Shown in pieces: positions 15,473 to 23,692 of a DNA stretch of 64,000 nucleotides. The notes under the pieces are model-generated. The model searched no databases. It was not told the origin of the DNA and was given only the letters and a program-made list of their open reading frames with translations. The stretch is from Terrisporobacter vanillatitrophus (GTDB lineage Bacteria; Bacillota; Clostridia; Peptostreptococcales; Peptostreptococcaceae). The DNA lies in assembly GCF_051148895.1 (NCBI RefSeq), contig NZ_CP154625.1, forward strand, positions 1,984,001 to 2,048,000, in the 5' to 3' direction. Made by a program: the position numbers and the translations under genes. Every line of letters begins with the position of its first letter. Within the stretch, counting starts at the first letter, position 1.

Positions 15473-17410
15473 GTGGGAGATAATTTAACATATAAAATAT
15501 TGAAAAAACACTTAGTGGAAGGTGAATTAATACCAGGAAATTTCGTATCAATAAAAATAGATCAAACCCTAACTCAAGATTCAACAGGTACAATGGCTTA
15601 TTTACAGCTAGAAGCTATGGATATTGATAAGGTGAAAACTAAAAGAAGTGTAGCATTTGTAGATCATAATATGTTACAACAAGGATTCGAAAATGCTGAT
15701 GATCATAAATATATTCAAACAGTTGCAAAAAAACACGGAATATATTTTTCTAAACCAGGTAACGGAATATGTCATCAAGTTTTCTTAGAAAGATTTTCCA
15801 CACCAGGAGATACATTATTAGGATCAGATAGTCATACACCAACGGCAGGTGGTGTGGGTATGATTGCTATTGGAGCTGGAGGACTGGATGTATCCCTTGC
15901 CATGGCAGGTAATGCTTATAATATTAAGGCACCAAAAGTAGTAAAGGTAAATTTAATTGGAAGACTTTCATATATGACTTCATCTAAAGATATTATCTTA
16001 GAAGTTTTAAGACAATGTAGTGTAAAAGGCGGAGTAGGAAAAGTATTTGAATACGGCGGAGAAGGTGTAAAATACTTATCTGTTCCACAAAGAGCTACAA
16101 TAACAAATATGGGCGCAGAACTTGGTGCCACTACTTCAATTTTCCCAAGTGATGAAAAAACTTTTGAATTTTTCAAAGCACAAGGAAGAGAAGACGATTA
16201 TAAAGAATTAAGTCCTGACGAAGATGCCATATATGATGAAGAGATTATAATAAATTTAAGTGAGTTGGAGCCATTAGCTGCTATTCCACATTCTCCAGAT
16301 AATGTGAAAAAAGTAAAAGATTTGGGAAAAATAAAAGTGGATCAAGTTGCAATAGGAAGTTGTACTAATTCATCTTATGAAGATTTAATGAAGGTAGCAC
16401 AAATTCTAAAAGGCAAAAAGGTACATGAAGATGTAAGTTTAGTTATAGCTCCTGGTTCTAGACAAGTGATGGAGATGTTATCTAGAAATGGAGCTTTAGG
16501 AGATATAATTAGTGCAGGAGCTAGAATACTGGAAAACTCATGTGGTCCATGTATAGGTATGGGTCAATCACCAGGAACAGATAGTGTATCTCTTAGAACT
16601 TTTAACAGAAATTTTTATGGAAGAAGTGGAACTCTATCAGCTGACATATATTTAGTTAGTCCTGAAGTAGCAGCAGTATCAGCTATAAAGGGAGAGCTTA
16701 CAGATCCAAGAGAAATGAAAGTTGATTTTAAAGATTTGGATATTAAAAAGTTTATAATAGATGATTCTATGATAATTAGTCCTGTGGAAGATTCAAATAA
16801 GGTGGAGGTAGTAAGAGGACCAAATATAAAACCTTTCCCTTTAAACACTGCTTTAGAAGAAACATTAAATGGAAAGGTAGTATTAAAAGTTGAAGATAAT
16901 ATAACAACTGACCACATTATGCCATCAAATGCAAAATTACTACCATTTAGAAGTAATATACCTTATTTATCTAATTATTGTTTTAATACTGTAGACGAAG
17001 AATTTCCTCAAAGAGCCATAAAAAATAAGGGTGGATTTATAGTTGGAGGAGATAATTACGGTCAAGGTTCTTCAAGAGAACATGCAGCACTAGCTCCACT
17101 GTATTTAGGAATAAAAGGAGTACTAGTAAAAAGTTTTGCAAGAATTCACAAAGCTAACTTAATCAATAGTGGAATAATACCAATGGTATTTGAATGTGAT
17201 GAAGATTATGAAAAAATAAGTTTAGAAGATAAATTGGAGATTTGTGATTTATATAATGGTTTAATAGAAAACAGAGTAAAAATAATAAATCATAGTAAAA
17301 ATGAAAGTTTTTACGCAAAAGTTGAATTATCACCTAAAGAAGTGGAAGTTGTAAAAGCTGGAGGAAAATTAAACTATACTAAAAATTTACTTGAAAAAGT
17401 AACTTGCTAA
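15473..17410 (+). CDS. acn: Aconitate hydratase
   Basis: Interconverts citrate and isocitrate with a [4Fe-4S] cluster. Start at GTG 15473, with GGGAGG 7 bases upstream, gives 645 residues; the ATG at 15452 precedes the ribosome site and is rejected. Motifs: LGSDSHTPTAGGVGM near residue 117, the cluster ligands in GSCTNSSYED and ENSCGPCIGMGQSPG (about residues 295 and 355), and the swivel-domain GDNYGQGSSREHAALAP near residue 527. The length and layout fit the compact single-chain aconitases of anaerobes rather than the 900-residue AcnA. It lies 38 bases after the citrate synthase gene. Confidence 0.93.
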   Translation: MGDNLTYKILKKHLVEGELIPGNFVSIKIDQTLTQDSTGTMAYLQLEAMDIDKVKTKRSVAFVDHNMLQQGFENADDHKYIQTVAKKHGIYFSKPGNGICHQVFLERFSTPGDTLLGSDSHTPTAGGVGMIAIGAGGLDVSLAMAGNAYNIKAPKVVKVNLIGRLSYMTSSKDIILEVLRQCSVKGGVGKVFEYGGEGVKYLSVPQRATITNMGAELGATTSIFPSDEKTFEFFKAQGREDDYKELSPDEDAIYDEEIIINLSELEPLAAIPHSPDNVKKVKDLGKIKVDQVAIGSCTNSSYEDLMKVAQILKGKKVHEDVSLVIAPGSRQVMEMLSRNGALGDIISAGARILENSCGPCIGMGQSPGTDSVSLRTFNRNFYGRSGTLSADIYLVSPEVAAVSAIKGELTDPREMKVDFKDLDIKKFIIDDSMIISPVEDSNKVEVVRGPNIKPFPLNTALEETLNGKVVLKVEDNITTDHIMPSNAKLLPFRSNIPYLSNYCFNTVDEEFPQRAIKNKGGFIVGGDNYGQGSSREHAALAPLYLGIKGVLVKSFARIHKANLINSGIIPMVFECDEDYEKISLEDKLEICDLYNGLIENRVKIINHSKNESFYAKVELSPKEVEVVKAGGKLNYTKNLLEKVTC

Positions 17411-17482
17411 AATAATAATTTTGTATAAAGAAAAAACCTTAATTATATGAATAAGAGGAATTTTACTGGAGGAGATAATAAA

Positions 17483-18475
17483 ATGTATAAAGTAACGTTA
17501 ATACCAGGAGATGGAATAGGTCCAGAAGTTACAAAAGCCATGGTTAAGGTTGTAGAAGCTTCAGGAGTTAAAATAGATTGGGAAGAAGTAGAAGCTGGTG
17601 AAGCCCTTATTGAAAAATATAATACTGCCATTCCAGATCATGTTATAGAATCAATAAAAAGAAATAAAATAGCAATAAAAGGTCCAATTACAACACCTGT
17701 AGGTAAAGGGTTCAAAAGTGTAAATGTTACACTAAGACAAAATCTTGATTTATATGTAAACTTAAGACCTATAAAAAGCTTTAAAGGAATAAAATCAAGA
17801 TATGAAGATGTGGATTTAGTAATTGTTAGAGAAAATACAGAAGATTTATATGCAGGAATTGAACACAAAATAGGCGACTATGGAGCAGAAAGTATAAAAC
17901 TAATAACAAAGCCAGCATGTGAAAGAATTTGTGAATTTGCTTTTCAATATGCAAAAGATAATAATAGAGAAAAAGTAACAGGTGTTCATAAAGCAAATAT
18001 AATGAAGCTTAGCGATGGATTATTTTTAAACACTTTTAAAGAGGTTAGTGAAAAATATGATGTAAGCTGTGATGACTTAATTGTAGATGCAGCGGCTATG
18101 AATCTTGTTTTAAATCCAGAAAAATATGATGTAATGGTAATGCCTAATTTATATGGGGATATACTATCTGATTTATGCTCAGGTTTAGTTGGTGGACTTG
18201 GAATAATTCCTGGAGCAAATATAGGTAAGGATTATGCAGTCTTTGAAGCAGTGCATGGTTCTGCACCACAAATTGCAAATCAAAATATAGCTAATCCTAC
18301 AGCCATAATTCAATCGGCTATTATGATGTTGAAATACTTGGGAGAAGTAGAATATGCTAAAAAAATAGAAAAAGCTTTAGAACAAGTATTTTTAAAAGGA
18401 GAAAAGCTAACTGTGGATTTAGGTGGAAATGCCAGCACAGATGAATTTACAGAAGAAGTAATTAAATATTTATAG
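17483..18475 (+). CDS. icd: Isocitrate dehydrogenase, NAD-type, of the isopropylmalate dehydrogenase family
   Basis: 331 residues; GGAGGAG lies just before ATG 17483, so the upstream ATG at 17447 is rejected. It oxidatively decarboxylates isocitrate to 2-oxoglutarate, completing the route to glutamate. Motifs: LIPGDGIGPEVT at the N-terminus, VRENTEDLYAGIEH near residue 115, metal-binding DLIVDAAAMNLV and MPNLYGDILSDL (about residues 198 and 220), and cofactor-loop EAVHGSAPQIANQNIANPTA near residue 254. The short chain and lack of a long insert fit the NAD-dependent group. Homoisocitrate dehydrogenase is the main alternative. Confidence 0.87.
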   Translation: MYKVTLIPGDGIGPEVTKAMVKVVEASGVKIDWEEVEAGEALIEKYNTAIPDHVIESIKRNKIAIKGPITTPVGKGFKSVNVTLRQNLDLYVNLRPIKSFKGIKSRYEDVDLVIVRENTEDLYAGIEHKIGDYGAESIKLITKPACERICEFAFQYAKDNNREKVTGVHKANIMKLSDGLFLNTFKEVSEKYDVSCDDLIVDAAAMNLVLNPEKYDVMVMPNLYGDILSDLCSGLVGGLGIIPGANIGKDYAVFEAVHGSAPQIANQNIANPTAIIQSAIMMLKYLGEVEYAKKIEKALEQVFLKGEKLTVDLGGNASTDEFTEEVIKYL

Positions 18476-18482
18476 ATCAAAT

Positions 18483-18520
18483 AAAAATTCTTTCATAATT
18501 TATGAAAGAATTTTCATTTT
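18483..18520 (+). terminator. Intrinsic terminator of the citrate synthase-aconitase-isocitrate dehydrogenase operon
   Basis: AAAATTCTTTCATA pairs with TATGAAAGAATTTT around a short AT loop, followed by CATTTTT. Confidence 0.8.
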
Positions 18521-18568
18521 TATACTATTATGATTTTAAAATCAAGTCAAACTATAAAGGGGTGTAAT

Positions 18569-19378
18569 ATGGTTTTAACAGTTTTAGTTGATAATAATAC
18601 CATAATTGATGAATATTACATAGGAGAGCCAGGTCTTTCTTTTTATATTGAAGATGAAAATATAAAAATATTATTTGATTGTGGATACTCCAATGTATTT
18701 ATTAAAAACATGAAAAAACTAAATCTAAGCACATGTAATATTGATGTTTTGGCAATTTCTCATGGACATGATGATCATGTGGGAGGAATTAAATATTTAG
18801 CACAGAAAAAGTTAAATCCAAATCTAAAAATAGTAGGACACAGCTTAGTATTTAATAAAAAAATAAAAAACAATCAATGTATATCATCACCTTTAGATAT
18901 AAATGAAATAAAAAGTATGGGAGAAGTTGTATTAAGTAAAGAACCTATTAAAATAAGTGAAAATATTTATTTTTTAGGAGAAATACCAAATACTATAAAT
19001 TTTGAACCTAGGTATTCTATTGGAGAAATAGAAATAGATAATAAGTATGAAAAAGATTTTATTTATGATGACACAGCATTAGTTTATAAAGGAAAGGAAG
19101 GTTTATTTATTATTGCTGGATGTTCTCATAGTGGAATTTGTAATATAGTAGAATATGCTAAAAAAGTATGTAATGATGATAGAGTAATTGGTATAATTGG
19201 GGGAACTCATTTACTTGAATGCAATGATAGAGCCAAGAAGACTTTAGAATATTTTGAAGATAATAATATTAATAAATTATATCTTTGTCACTGTACATCT
19301 TTTGAAGTGAAAAGTTATATTCACAGTACTATTCCTATAACAGAGGTTGGAGTAGGTTTAAAGTTAGAAATTAATTAA
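18569..19378 (+). CDS. Metallo-beta-lactamase-fold hydrolase
   Basis: 269 residues from ATG 18569 (AAGGGGTG 6 bases upstream; the ATG at 18530 is unsupported). The metal site HGHDDHVGG lies near residue 65. Later ligands fit GCSHSGICNIVEYAKK and GGTHLLECND, and the final histidine is in YLCHCTSF. This arrangement matches the group often labelled 7,8-dihydropterin-6-methyl-4-aminobenzene-phosphate synthase-like, found widely in anaerobes. No pterin genes are nearby, so the substrate is unknown. It is a single cytoplasmic gene between two terminators. Confidence 0.8.
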   Translation: MVLTVLVDNNTIIDEYYIGEPGLSFYIEDENIKILFDCGYSNVFIKNMKKLNLSTCNIDVLAISHGHDDHVGGIKYLAQKKLNPNLKIVGHSLVFNKKIKNNQCISSPLDINEIKSMGEVVLSKEPIKISENIYFLGEIPNTINFEPRYSIGEIEIDNKYEKDFIYDDTALVYKGKEGLFIIAGCSHSGICNIVEYAKKVCNDDRVIGIIGGTHLLECNDRAKKTLEYFEDNNINKLYLCHCTSFEVKSYIHSTIPITEVGVGLKLEIN

Positions 19379-19387
19379 TTATAGTAA

Positions 19388-19424
19388 TAAAGCCATTGGA
19401 GTATTATACAATGGCTTTTTAATT
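19388..19424 (+). terminator. Intrinsic terminator after the metallo-hydrolase gene
   Basis: AAAGCCATTG and CAATGGCTTT form a perfect 10-bp stem, followed by TTAATTTT. Confidence 0.88.
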
Positions 19425-19582
19425 TTACAAAAAGAAAAAAGTTATATTTAGAAATTAATATAGACTTGATTCTATAATAAAACTTATAATATAGTAAGAT
19501 ATGCACAACTTATTACCTTTTGACTAGGGTTACAAATACCTAGTAGGAAATAATATTAAATTAAAATAAAATAGGAGTAAAT

Positions 19583-20191
19583 ATGAAAGAAAAATACTAT
19601 GATAAACTATTAAATATAAATACAATAGGAAATCAAAACTGGAAAAACACATCAACTCATAATCATCCTTATGAACCAACTTTATATATAGCTTTAGAAG
19701 AATTATTTGAAAACTATAAGTTAAGAGAAGATGATCATATAGTAGATTTTGGATGTGGAATGGGAAGATTAATATTTTATATAAATTATCATTTCCAATC
19801 TTATGTAACAGGTGTGGAAATTAATGAAAGATATTATGAAGAAGCTTTAATAAATAAAATTAACTATGAAAAGAAAAATAAAAAATCTATGGGAAAGATA
19901 AATTTTTACTGTGATTTAGCACAACAATATGAAATTTCACATTTAGATAATAAGTTTTATTTCTTTAATCCTTTTTCTATTCAGATTTTTTCAAAAGTTA
20001 TTGATAATATATTGGAGTCTTATGAAAATAATATGAGAGACATGGACATAATCATGTATTATCCATCTAATGAGTATCTAGATTTTCTAGATTATAAAAC
20101 ACCATTTATATTAAATAAAGAAGTTCGTTTAAAAGATTTATACGAAAAAGATCCTAAAGAAAAGTTTGTTATATATAGTTTAAGGTGCTAA
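19583..20191 (+). CDS. Class I SAM-dependent methyltransferase
   Basis: 202 residues; AGGAG is 7 bases before ATG 19583. Motif I is IVDFGCGMGRLIFYI near residue 53, the acidic end of strand 2 is in VTGVEINERYYEEA, and a NPFSIQIF-type segment follows strand 4. It resembles small clostridial methyltransferases of unknown substrate. It opens a cluster with the Cys-rich membrane protein, the SDR and the last unknown gene, spaced 49, 1 and 24 bases apart. The 150-base leader carries a small hairpin at 19523-19544 (ACTAGG/CCTAGT) with no T-run. Confidence 0.75.
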   Translation: MKEKYYDKLLNINTIGNQNWKNTSTHNHPYEPTLYIALEELFENYKLREDDHIVDFGCGMGRLIFYINYHFQSYVTGVEINERYYEEALINKINYEKKNKKSMGKINFYCDLAQQYEISHLDNKFYFFNPFSIQIFSKVIDNILESYENNMRDMDIIMYYPSNEYLDFLDYKTPFILNKEVRLKDLYEKDPKEKFVIYSLRC

Positions 20192-20240
20192 AGTTATAAT
20201 ATAGAAGTTTTAGAATAATATTTATACTTGAGGGGTAGTT

Positions 20241-20978
20241 ATGGGAAAAGAATCAAGATTTAGGTTTATTTTTCGCAGTATACTATTAATAATATTTATT
20301 ATTTTATTTATAATAGATAAAAATATAATAGTAAATATATTAAACTACAAAATAATGTATAGCATAAAAATATATCATTTAATTTGGTTATACTTAATGT
20401 TAGAAACAGTAATTTTAATTATTCCATATACAAATAATCATTCTTATAACGGGAAATTATTTTTGAAACATTATATACCAGCAGATAACTATGACGAGAA
20501 AAAGTTACATAAATATATGAAGAAAAATAATAAACATGCTAGAAGTGTGTTTGTGGCATGGATAGTTTTAAATGTGGTATTATTTATAATCTATTATAAT
20601 TACAATCTAAGTACACCATATATATTTTTAGTTTTTATGATTTATTATTGGACTGATATGTTTTGTGTTAATGTGTGGTGTCCTTTTCATAAATTATTCT
20701 TTAAAAGTAAATGTTGCAATGAATGTAGAATATATAACTGGGATCATGTTATGTTTTGTACGCCCTTATTACTTATAAAAAGTTTTTGGTCTTACAGTTT
20801 ATTTTTACTATCTTTCTTTACATTTATTCAATGGGAATACATGATAAAAAAACACCCTGAAAGATTTTCACCTTTGTCCAATAAAAAATTACAGTGCAAA
20901 GGTTGCGATTATAATTGCAGATTTAATAAGATGAAATACTTAAGAAGTAAAAATTATATTAGTAAAAAAGAGGTTTAA
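20241..20978 (+). CDS. Polytopic membrane protein with two cysteine clusters
   Basis: 245 residues; GAGGGG precedes ATG 20241. Hydrophobic segments lie at about 10-30, 42-60, 96-114, 120-138 and 170-190. After the fourth is a CPFHKLFFKSKCCNECRIYNWDH loop, and near the C-terminus is CKGCDYNCRF. The C-x-x-C pairs could bind a metal or Fe-S cluster or form a redox pair. The family is not recognised. The stop codon is 1 base from the SDR start, so the two are almost certainly co-transcribed and perhaps translationally coupled. Confidence 0.75.
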   Translation: MGKESRFRFIFRSILLIIFIILFIIDKNIIVNILNYKIMYSIKIYHLIWLYLMLETVILIIPYTNNHSYNGKLFLKHYIPADNYDEKKLHKYMKKNNKHARSVFVAWIVLNVVLFIIYYNYNLSTPYIFLVFMIYYWTDMFCVNVWCPFHKLFFKSKCCNECRIYNWDHVMFCTPLLLIKSFWSYSLFLLSFFTFIQWEYMIKKHPERFSPLSNKKLQCKGCDYNCRFNKMKYLRSKNYISKKEV

Positions 20979-20979
20979 A

Positions 20980-21723
20980 ATGAGTATAAAAAAGACAGCA
21001 TTAATAACAGGAGCTTCAAGAGGAATAGGAAGAGAGATGGCAAAATTATTTGCTAAGAATAATTATAATGTAGTTATAAATTACAATAATTCAGATGAAG
21101 AAGCAAAGGAGTTGCTTGAAGAACTTACCAATGAAAATTATAGTGTTAGAATTTTCAAAGCAAACATTTCAAATATTAATGAAGCAAATGCTTTGGTAAA
21201 CTATACTATTGGTCAGTTTGAAAGAATAGACGTATTAATAAACAATGCAGGGATTAGTAAATATAATCTTTTTACAGATATAAGCTATGAGGAGTGGCAT
21301 GATGTAATGAATGTAAATTTAAATTCTGTTTTTTATGTTACGAAAAAGGCTTTACAATATATGTTACCAGAACACAGTGGAAAAATAATTAACATATCGT
21401 CTATATGGGGTATGGTGGGCTCTGCCAATGAAGTTCATTATTCCACATCAAAGGCAGCAATTATTGGAATGACAAAAGCACTAGCAAAAGAGCTGGGACC
21501 ATCAAATATACAGGTAAATGCCATAGCACCAGGTGTTATAGAAACGGATATGATGAAAGATATGGACAGTGAGACAATAGAAATGTTAAAGTATGACACA
21601 CCTCTTATGAGAATTGGGAAACCTATAGATATAGCTAAGTGTGCTTTATTTTTGGCTAGCGATGGAGGTGACTTTATAACAGGTCAAGTAATAAGTTCCA
21701 ATGGAGGATTTATAATAAATTAA
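20980..21723 (+). CDS. SDR oxidoreductase (FabG/YmfI-like)
   Basis: 247 residues of a classical short-chain dehydrogenase. Cofactor loop TGASRGIGREM lies near residue 10, NNAG at about 86, the catalytic Ser in IINISSIWGM near residue 138, and YSTSK (YxxxK) near residue 153, followed by APGVIETDM. It was probably annotated as 3-oxoacyl-ACP reductase, but there is no fatty-acid gene nearby. The sequence also recalls YmfI, the EF-P 5-aminopentanone reductase of Firmicutes, which is a good alternative. It sits in the 19583-22275 cluster. Confidence 0.85.
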   Translation: MSIKKTALITGASRGIGREMAKLFAKNNYNVVINYNNSDEEAKELLEELTNENYSVRIFKANISNINEANALVNYTIGQFERIDVLINNAGISKYNLFTDISYEEWHDVMNVNLNSVFYVTKKALQYMLPEHSGKIINISSIWGMVGSANEVHYSTSKAAIIGMTKALAKELGPSNIQVNAIAPGVIETDMMKDMDSETIEMLKYDTPLMRIGKPIDIAKCALFLASDGGDFITGQVISSNGGFIIN

Positions 21724-21747
21724 ATAAACAACTAAAGGAGAATTAAA

Positions 21748-22275
21748 ATGACAGATTTTATAAACAAAGAAAAAATATTTGCCAATGCTACTAAGTTGGC
21801 TGAGATTTTATTAGCAAGTGAAAATTACTCTGATTTTCATGAAAGATTAAAAAATAGTGATATTCAGTATGATGAAAACAAAACTTATGAAGTAGCACCA
21901 AGTGGATTTATTGATTTTAATCATCATTTATATGAAGATATTAATCATATGAACTCTATTAGTACAGGTTTGTATTTGGAAAAGTCTTTTGTAACTTTTA
22001 ATATATTTATATGGACTTCTAGAGGAGAAGGATTTGCCATATTTAAACATATACTTCGTGGTGAAGAGATAAATAAATTAAAGGATATTGAGGATGTGAA
22101 GGAGTATCTGTTTACTCATTTGAATGAATTGGAAGAAGGTATAATGAAGACCTATAAGAAGGATATGGAGAAGTCTTTGGAGGAGTTTGGAAGTGGAATT
22201 GAGATCAAGAGATTGCCTTTGCCTAGTATTTTAGGGTGTATGAGTATTGAGAATAATTTACAGGATTTGAGATAA
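21748..22275 (+). CDS. Conserved protein of unknown function
   Basis: 175 residues; AAAGGAG lies 8 bases before ATG 21748. It is soluble, acidic and predicted mixed alpha/beta, with no signal peptide or membrane segment. A Phe/His-rich centre (GFIDFNHHLYEDINHMN) and a segment WTSRGEGFAIFKHILRGEE are the most distinctive stretches. I recognise no family. It is the last gene of the cluster beginning at 19583. Confidence 0.65.
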   Translation: MTDFINKEKIFANATKLAEILLASENYSDFHERLKNSDIQYDENKTYEVAPSGFIDFNHHLYEDINHMNSISTGLYLEKSFVTFNIFIWTSRGEGFAIFKHILRGEEINKLKDIEDVKEYLFTHLNELEEGIMKTYKKDMEKSLEEFGSGIEIKRLPLPSILGCMSIENNLQDLR

Positions 22276-22464
22276 ATTTTGATTCAGTTATATAGATATT
22301 AACTTATTTACTTATTACATTAATTTACATATATTTTAATAAAAATAAATTAAGTAAGTAGGTATATTTTACACTAGTTGAATTAAGTAATATGATAATG
22401 AGATTTTTCTAGGGTTAATAAATACAGTAAAGACTTAAAATTGAAAGCTATAAATATGTATATA

Positions 22465-22498
22465 AAAAGGATGAACTGGATATAGTTCATCCTTTTTA
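22465..22498. terminator. Bidirectional intrinsic terminator
   Basis: AAAAAGGATGAACT and AGTTCATCCTTTTT form a perfect stem around a short loop, ending both the plus-strand cluster and the small minus-strand gene. The rest of the 22276-22508 gap is AT-rich, with no gene seen. Confidence 0.88.
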
Positions 22499-22508
22499 TA
22501 CATATTTT

Positions 22509-22691
22509 TTAATGAAAATCAGGTCTTTTGTCATTAAGTTCGGCTTGTCTTTTATTCATTATTTTTGTTACTTCTTCTTTTGTTAAATTTGTTATAGAAA
22601 CAATATCAGTCATGCCAAAGTTCTTATCAAGTAGATCTTTTGCTTGTTCTACAGCCTCTTCATATTGTCCTTTTCTAAACTTTTTGCTCAT
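22509..22691 (-). CDS. Small protein resembling the C-terminal tail of Rpn/PD-(D/E)XK transposase-like nucleases
   Basis: 60 residues. GAAAGGGTG lies 9 bases before the ATG, so it may be translated on its own. The pattern KGQYEEAVEQAKDLLDKNFGMTDIVSITNLTKEEVTKIM is the short linker plus small helical tail that ends Rpn-family recombination-promoting nucleases. The catalytic domain is absent, so it is a remnant or a stand-alone domain. It borders an IS21-family element. Confidence 0.5.
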   Translation of the reverse strand: MSKKFRKGQYEEAVEQAKDLLDKNFGMTDIVSITNLTKEEVTKIMNKRQAELNDKRPDFH

Positions 22692-22775
22692 AAAAACACA
22701 CCCTTTCTAAAGTTAGAATTCCACATAAATATGCTTTTAATCGTGATATAATTTTCCAAATGTTTAATCAAAAAA

Positions 22776-22808
22776 ATAACCTAGTATTGCCTTATCTAGG
22801 TTATTTTA
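22776..22808. terminator. Hairpin with terminator form
   Basis: AAATAACCTAG and CTAGGTTATTT form a perfect 11-bp stem beside the IS21 element. No gene clearly uses it now. Confidence 0.55.
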
Positions 22809-22924
22809 GTTTTCTCAACTAATAGATACTTATAAAAAACTCTAAATGTATTTATGTTTGTCTGTAAATTGCAATATATATTTGTATAAAAAGAGGAAAA
22901 TAATTATGTACAAAAAATATACTT

Positions 22925-23692
22925 TTAAGAATTACCTGAAGAAGAACTATCTAAATAATTAAGTTTAGACTTTAACCTATATGATGGACCTTTTATAGAA
23001 ATAATATGAGAATGATGAAGTAACCTATCTAAAATAGCATTAGCTATAGCTGGAGATCCAAAGATTTCACTCCATTTTGAAAAATTAGAATTAGTAGTTA
23101 TTATAGTACAATGTTTTTCATATCTTCTTGAAATTAGCTGAAAAAACAGATTGGCAGCATCAGTATCTATTGGCAAATATCCAATTTCATCAATAATTAA
23201 AACTTTGTATTTTGAAAAATGTTTAAGCCTAGCGTCTAATCTATTCTCAGCTAACGCCCTTTTAAGCTGTTGAATCAATTCTTGAAAAGGTATAAAATAT
23301 GTAGAGTATCTATTTGTGGCACTTTTGATTCCAATGGAGGTAGCAAGATGTGTCTTGCCAACTCCGGATGTTCCTACAAATAATATATTTTCATTATTCT
23401 CTATGAATCTAAGCGTAGCTAAATCTAAAATTTCTTGTTTATTTACTGCTGGTTGAAATGTGAAATCAAAGTCTTCTAGAGTTTTAATAAATGGAAAGTT
23501 TGCAACTTTTACACAAGCTGTTTTAGCTCTTTCTTGTTTGGAGTTTATTTCTAGATTGCTTAATTCATAAAGTGCATCTACTAAACTTTTTTCATGACTA
23601 TTAATCATTTCAATATACTTATCTAAATTAAGTTTTATATTATTTAGTGACAATTCTTCAAGATTATTAAGTAGTTTTACATAATTACTCAT
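22925..23692 (-). CDS. istB: IS21 helper ATPase IstB
   Basis: AAA+ ATPase that assembles on target DNA and stimulates the IstA transposase. The start is read at ATG 23692 (MSNYVKLL), with GGAGG 5 bases upstream inside the end of istA, giving 255 residues and an 8-base overlap that suggests translational coupling. Walker A is FVGTSGVGKTHLATSIG near residue 102, Walker B is VLIIDEIGYLP near residue 165, and sensor 1 is TIITTNSNF. Full length for the family. Confidence 0.95.
   Translation of the reverse strand: MSNYVKLLNNLEELSLNNIKLNLDKYIEMINSHEKSLVDALYELSNLEINSKQERAKTACVKVANFPFIKTLEDFDFTFQPAVNKQEILDLATLRFIENNENILFVGTSGVGKTHLATSIGIKSATNRYSTYFIPFQELIQQLKRALAENRLDARLKHFSKYKVLIIDEIGYLPIDTDAANLFFQLISRRYEKHCTIITTNSNFSKWSEIFGSPAIANAILDRLLHHSHIISIKGPSYRLKSKLNYLDSSSSGNS

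Noticed and set aside
14277..18475. Aminoadipate (homocitrate) lysine pathway
   Set aside because: lysA and a lysine riboswitch show the DAP route, and no other aminoadipate gene is present.
19523..19544. Riboswitch suggested by CTAGGGTTACAAATACCTAG, with a similar CTAGGGTTA block near 22411
   Set aside because: Too short, without the conserved blocks of guanidine, preQ1 or other known riboswitches. The resemblance between the two sites may be chance.
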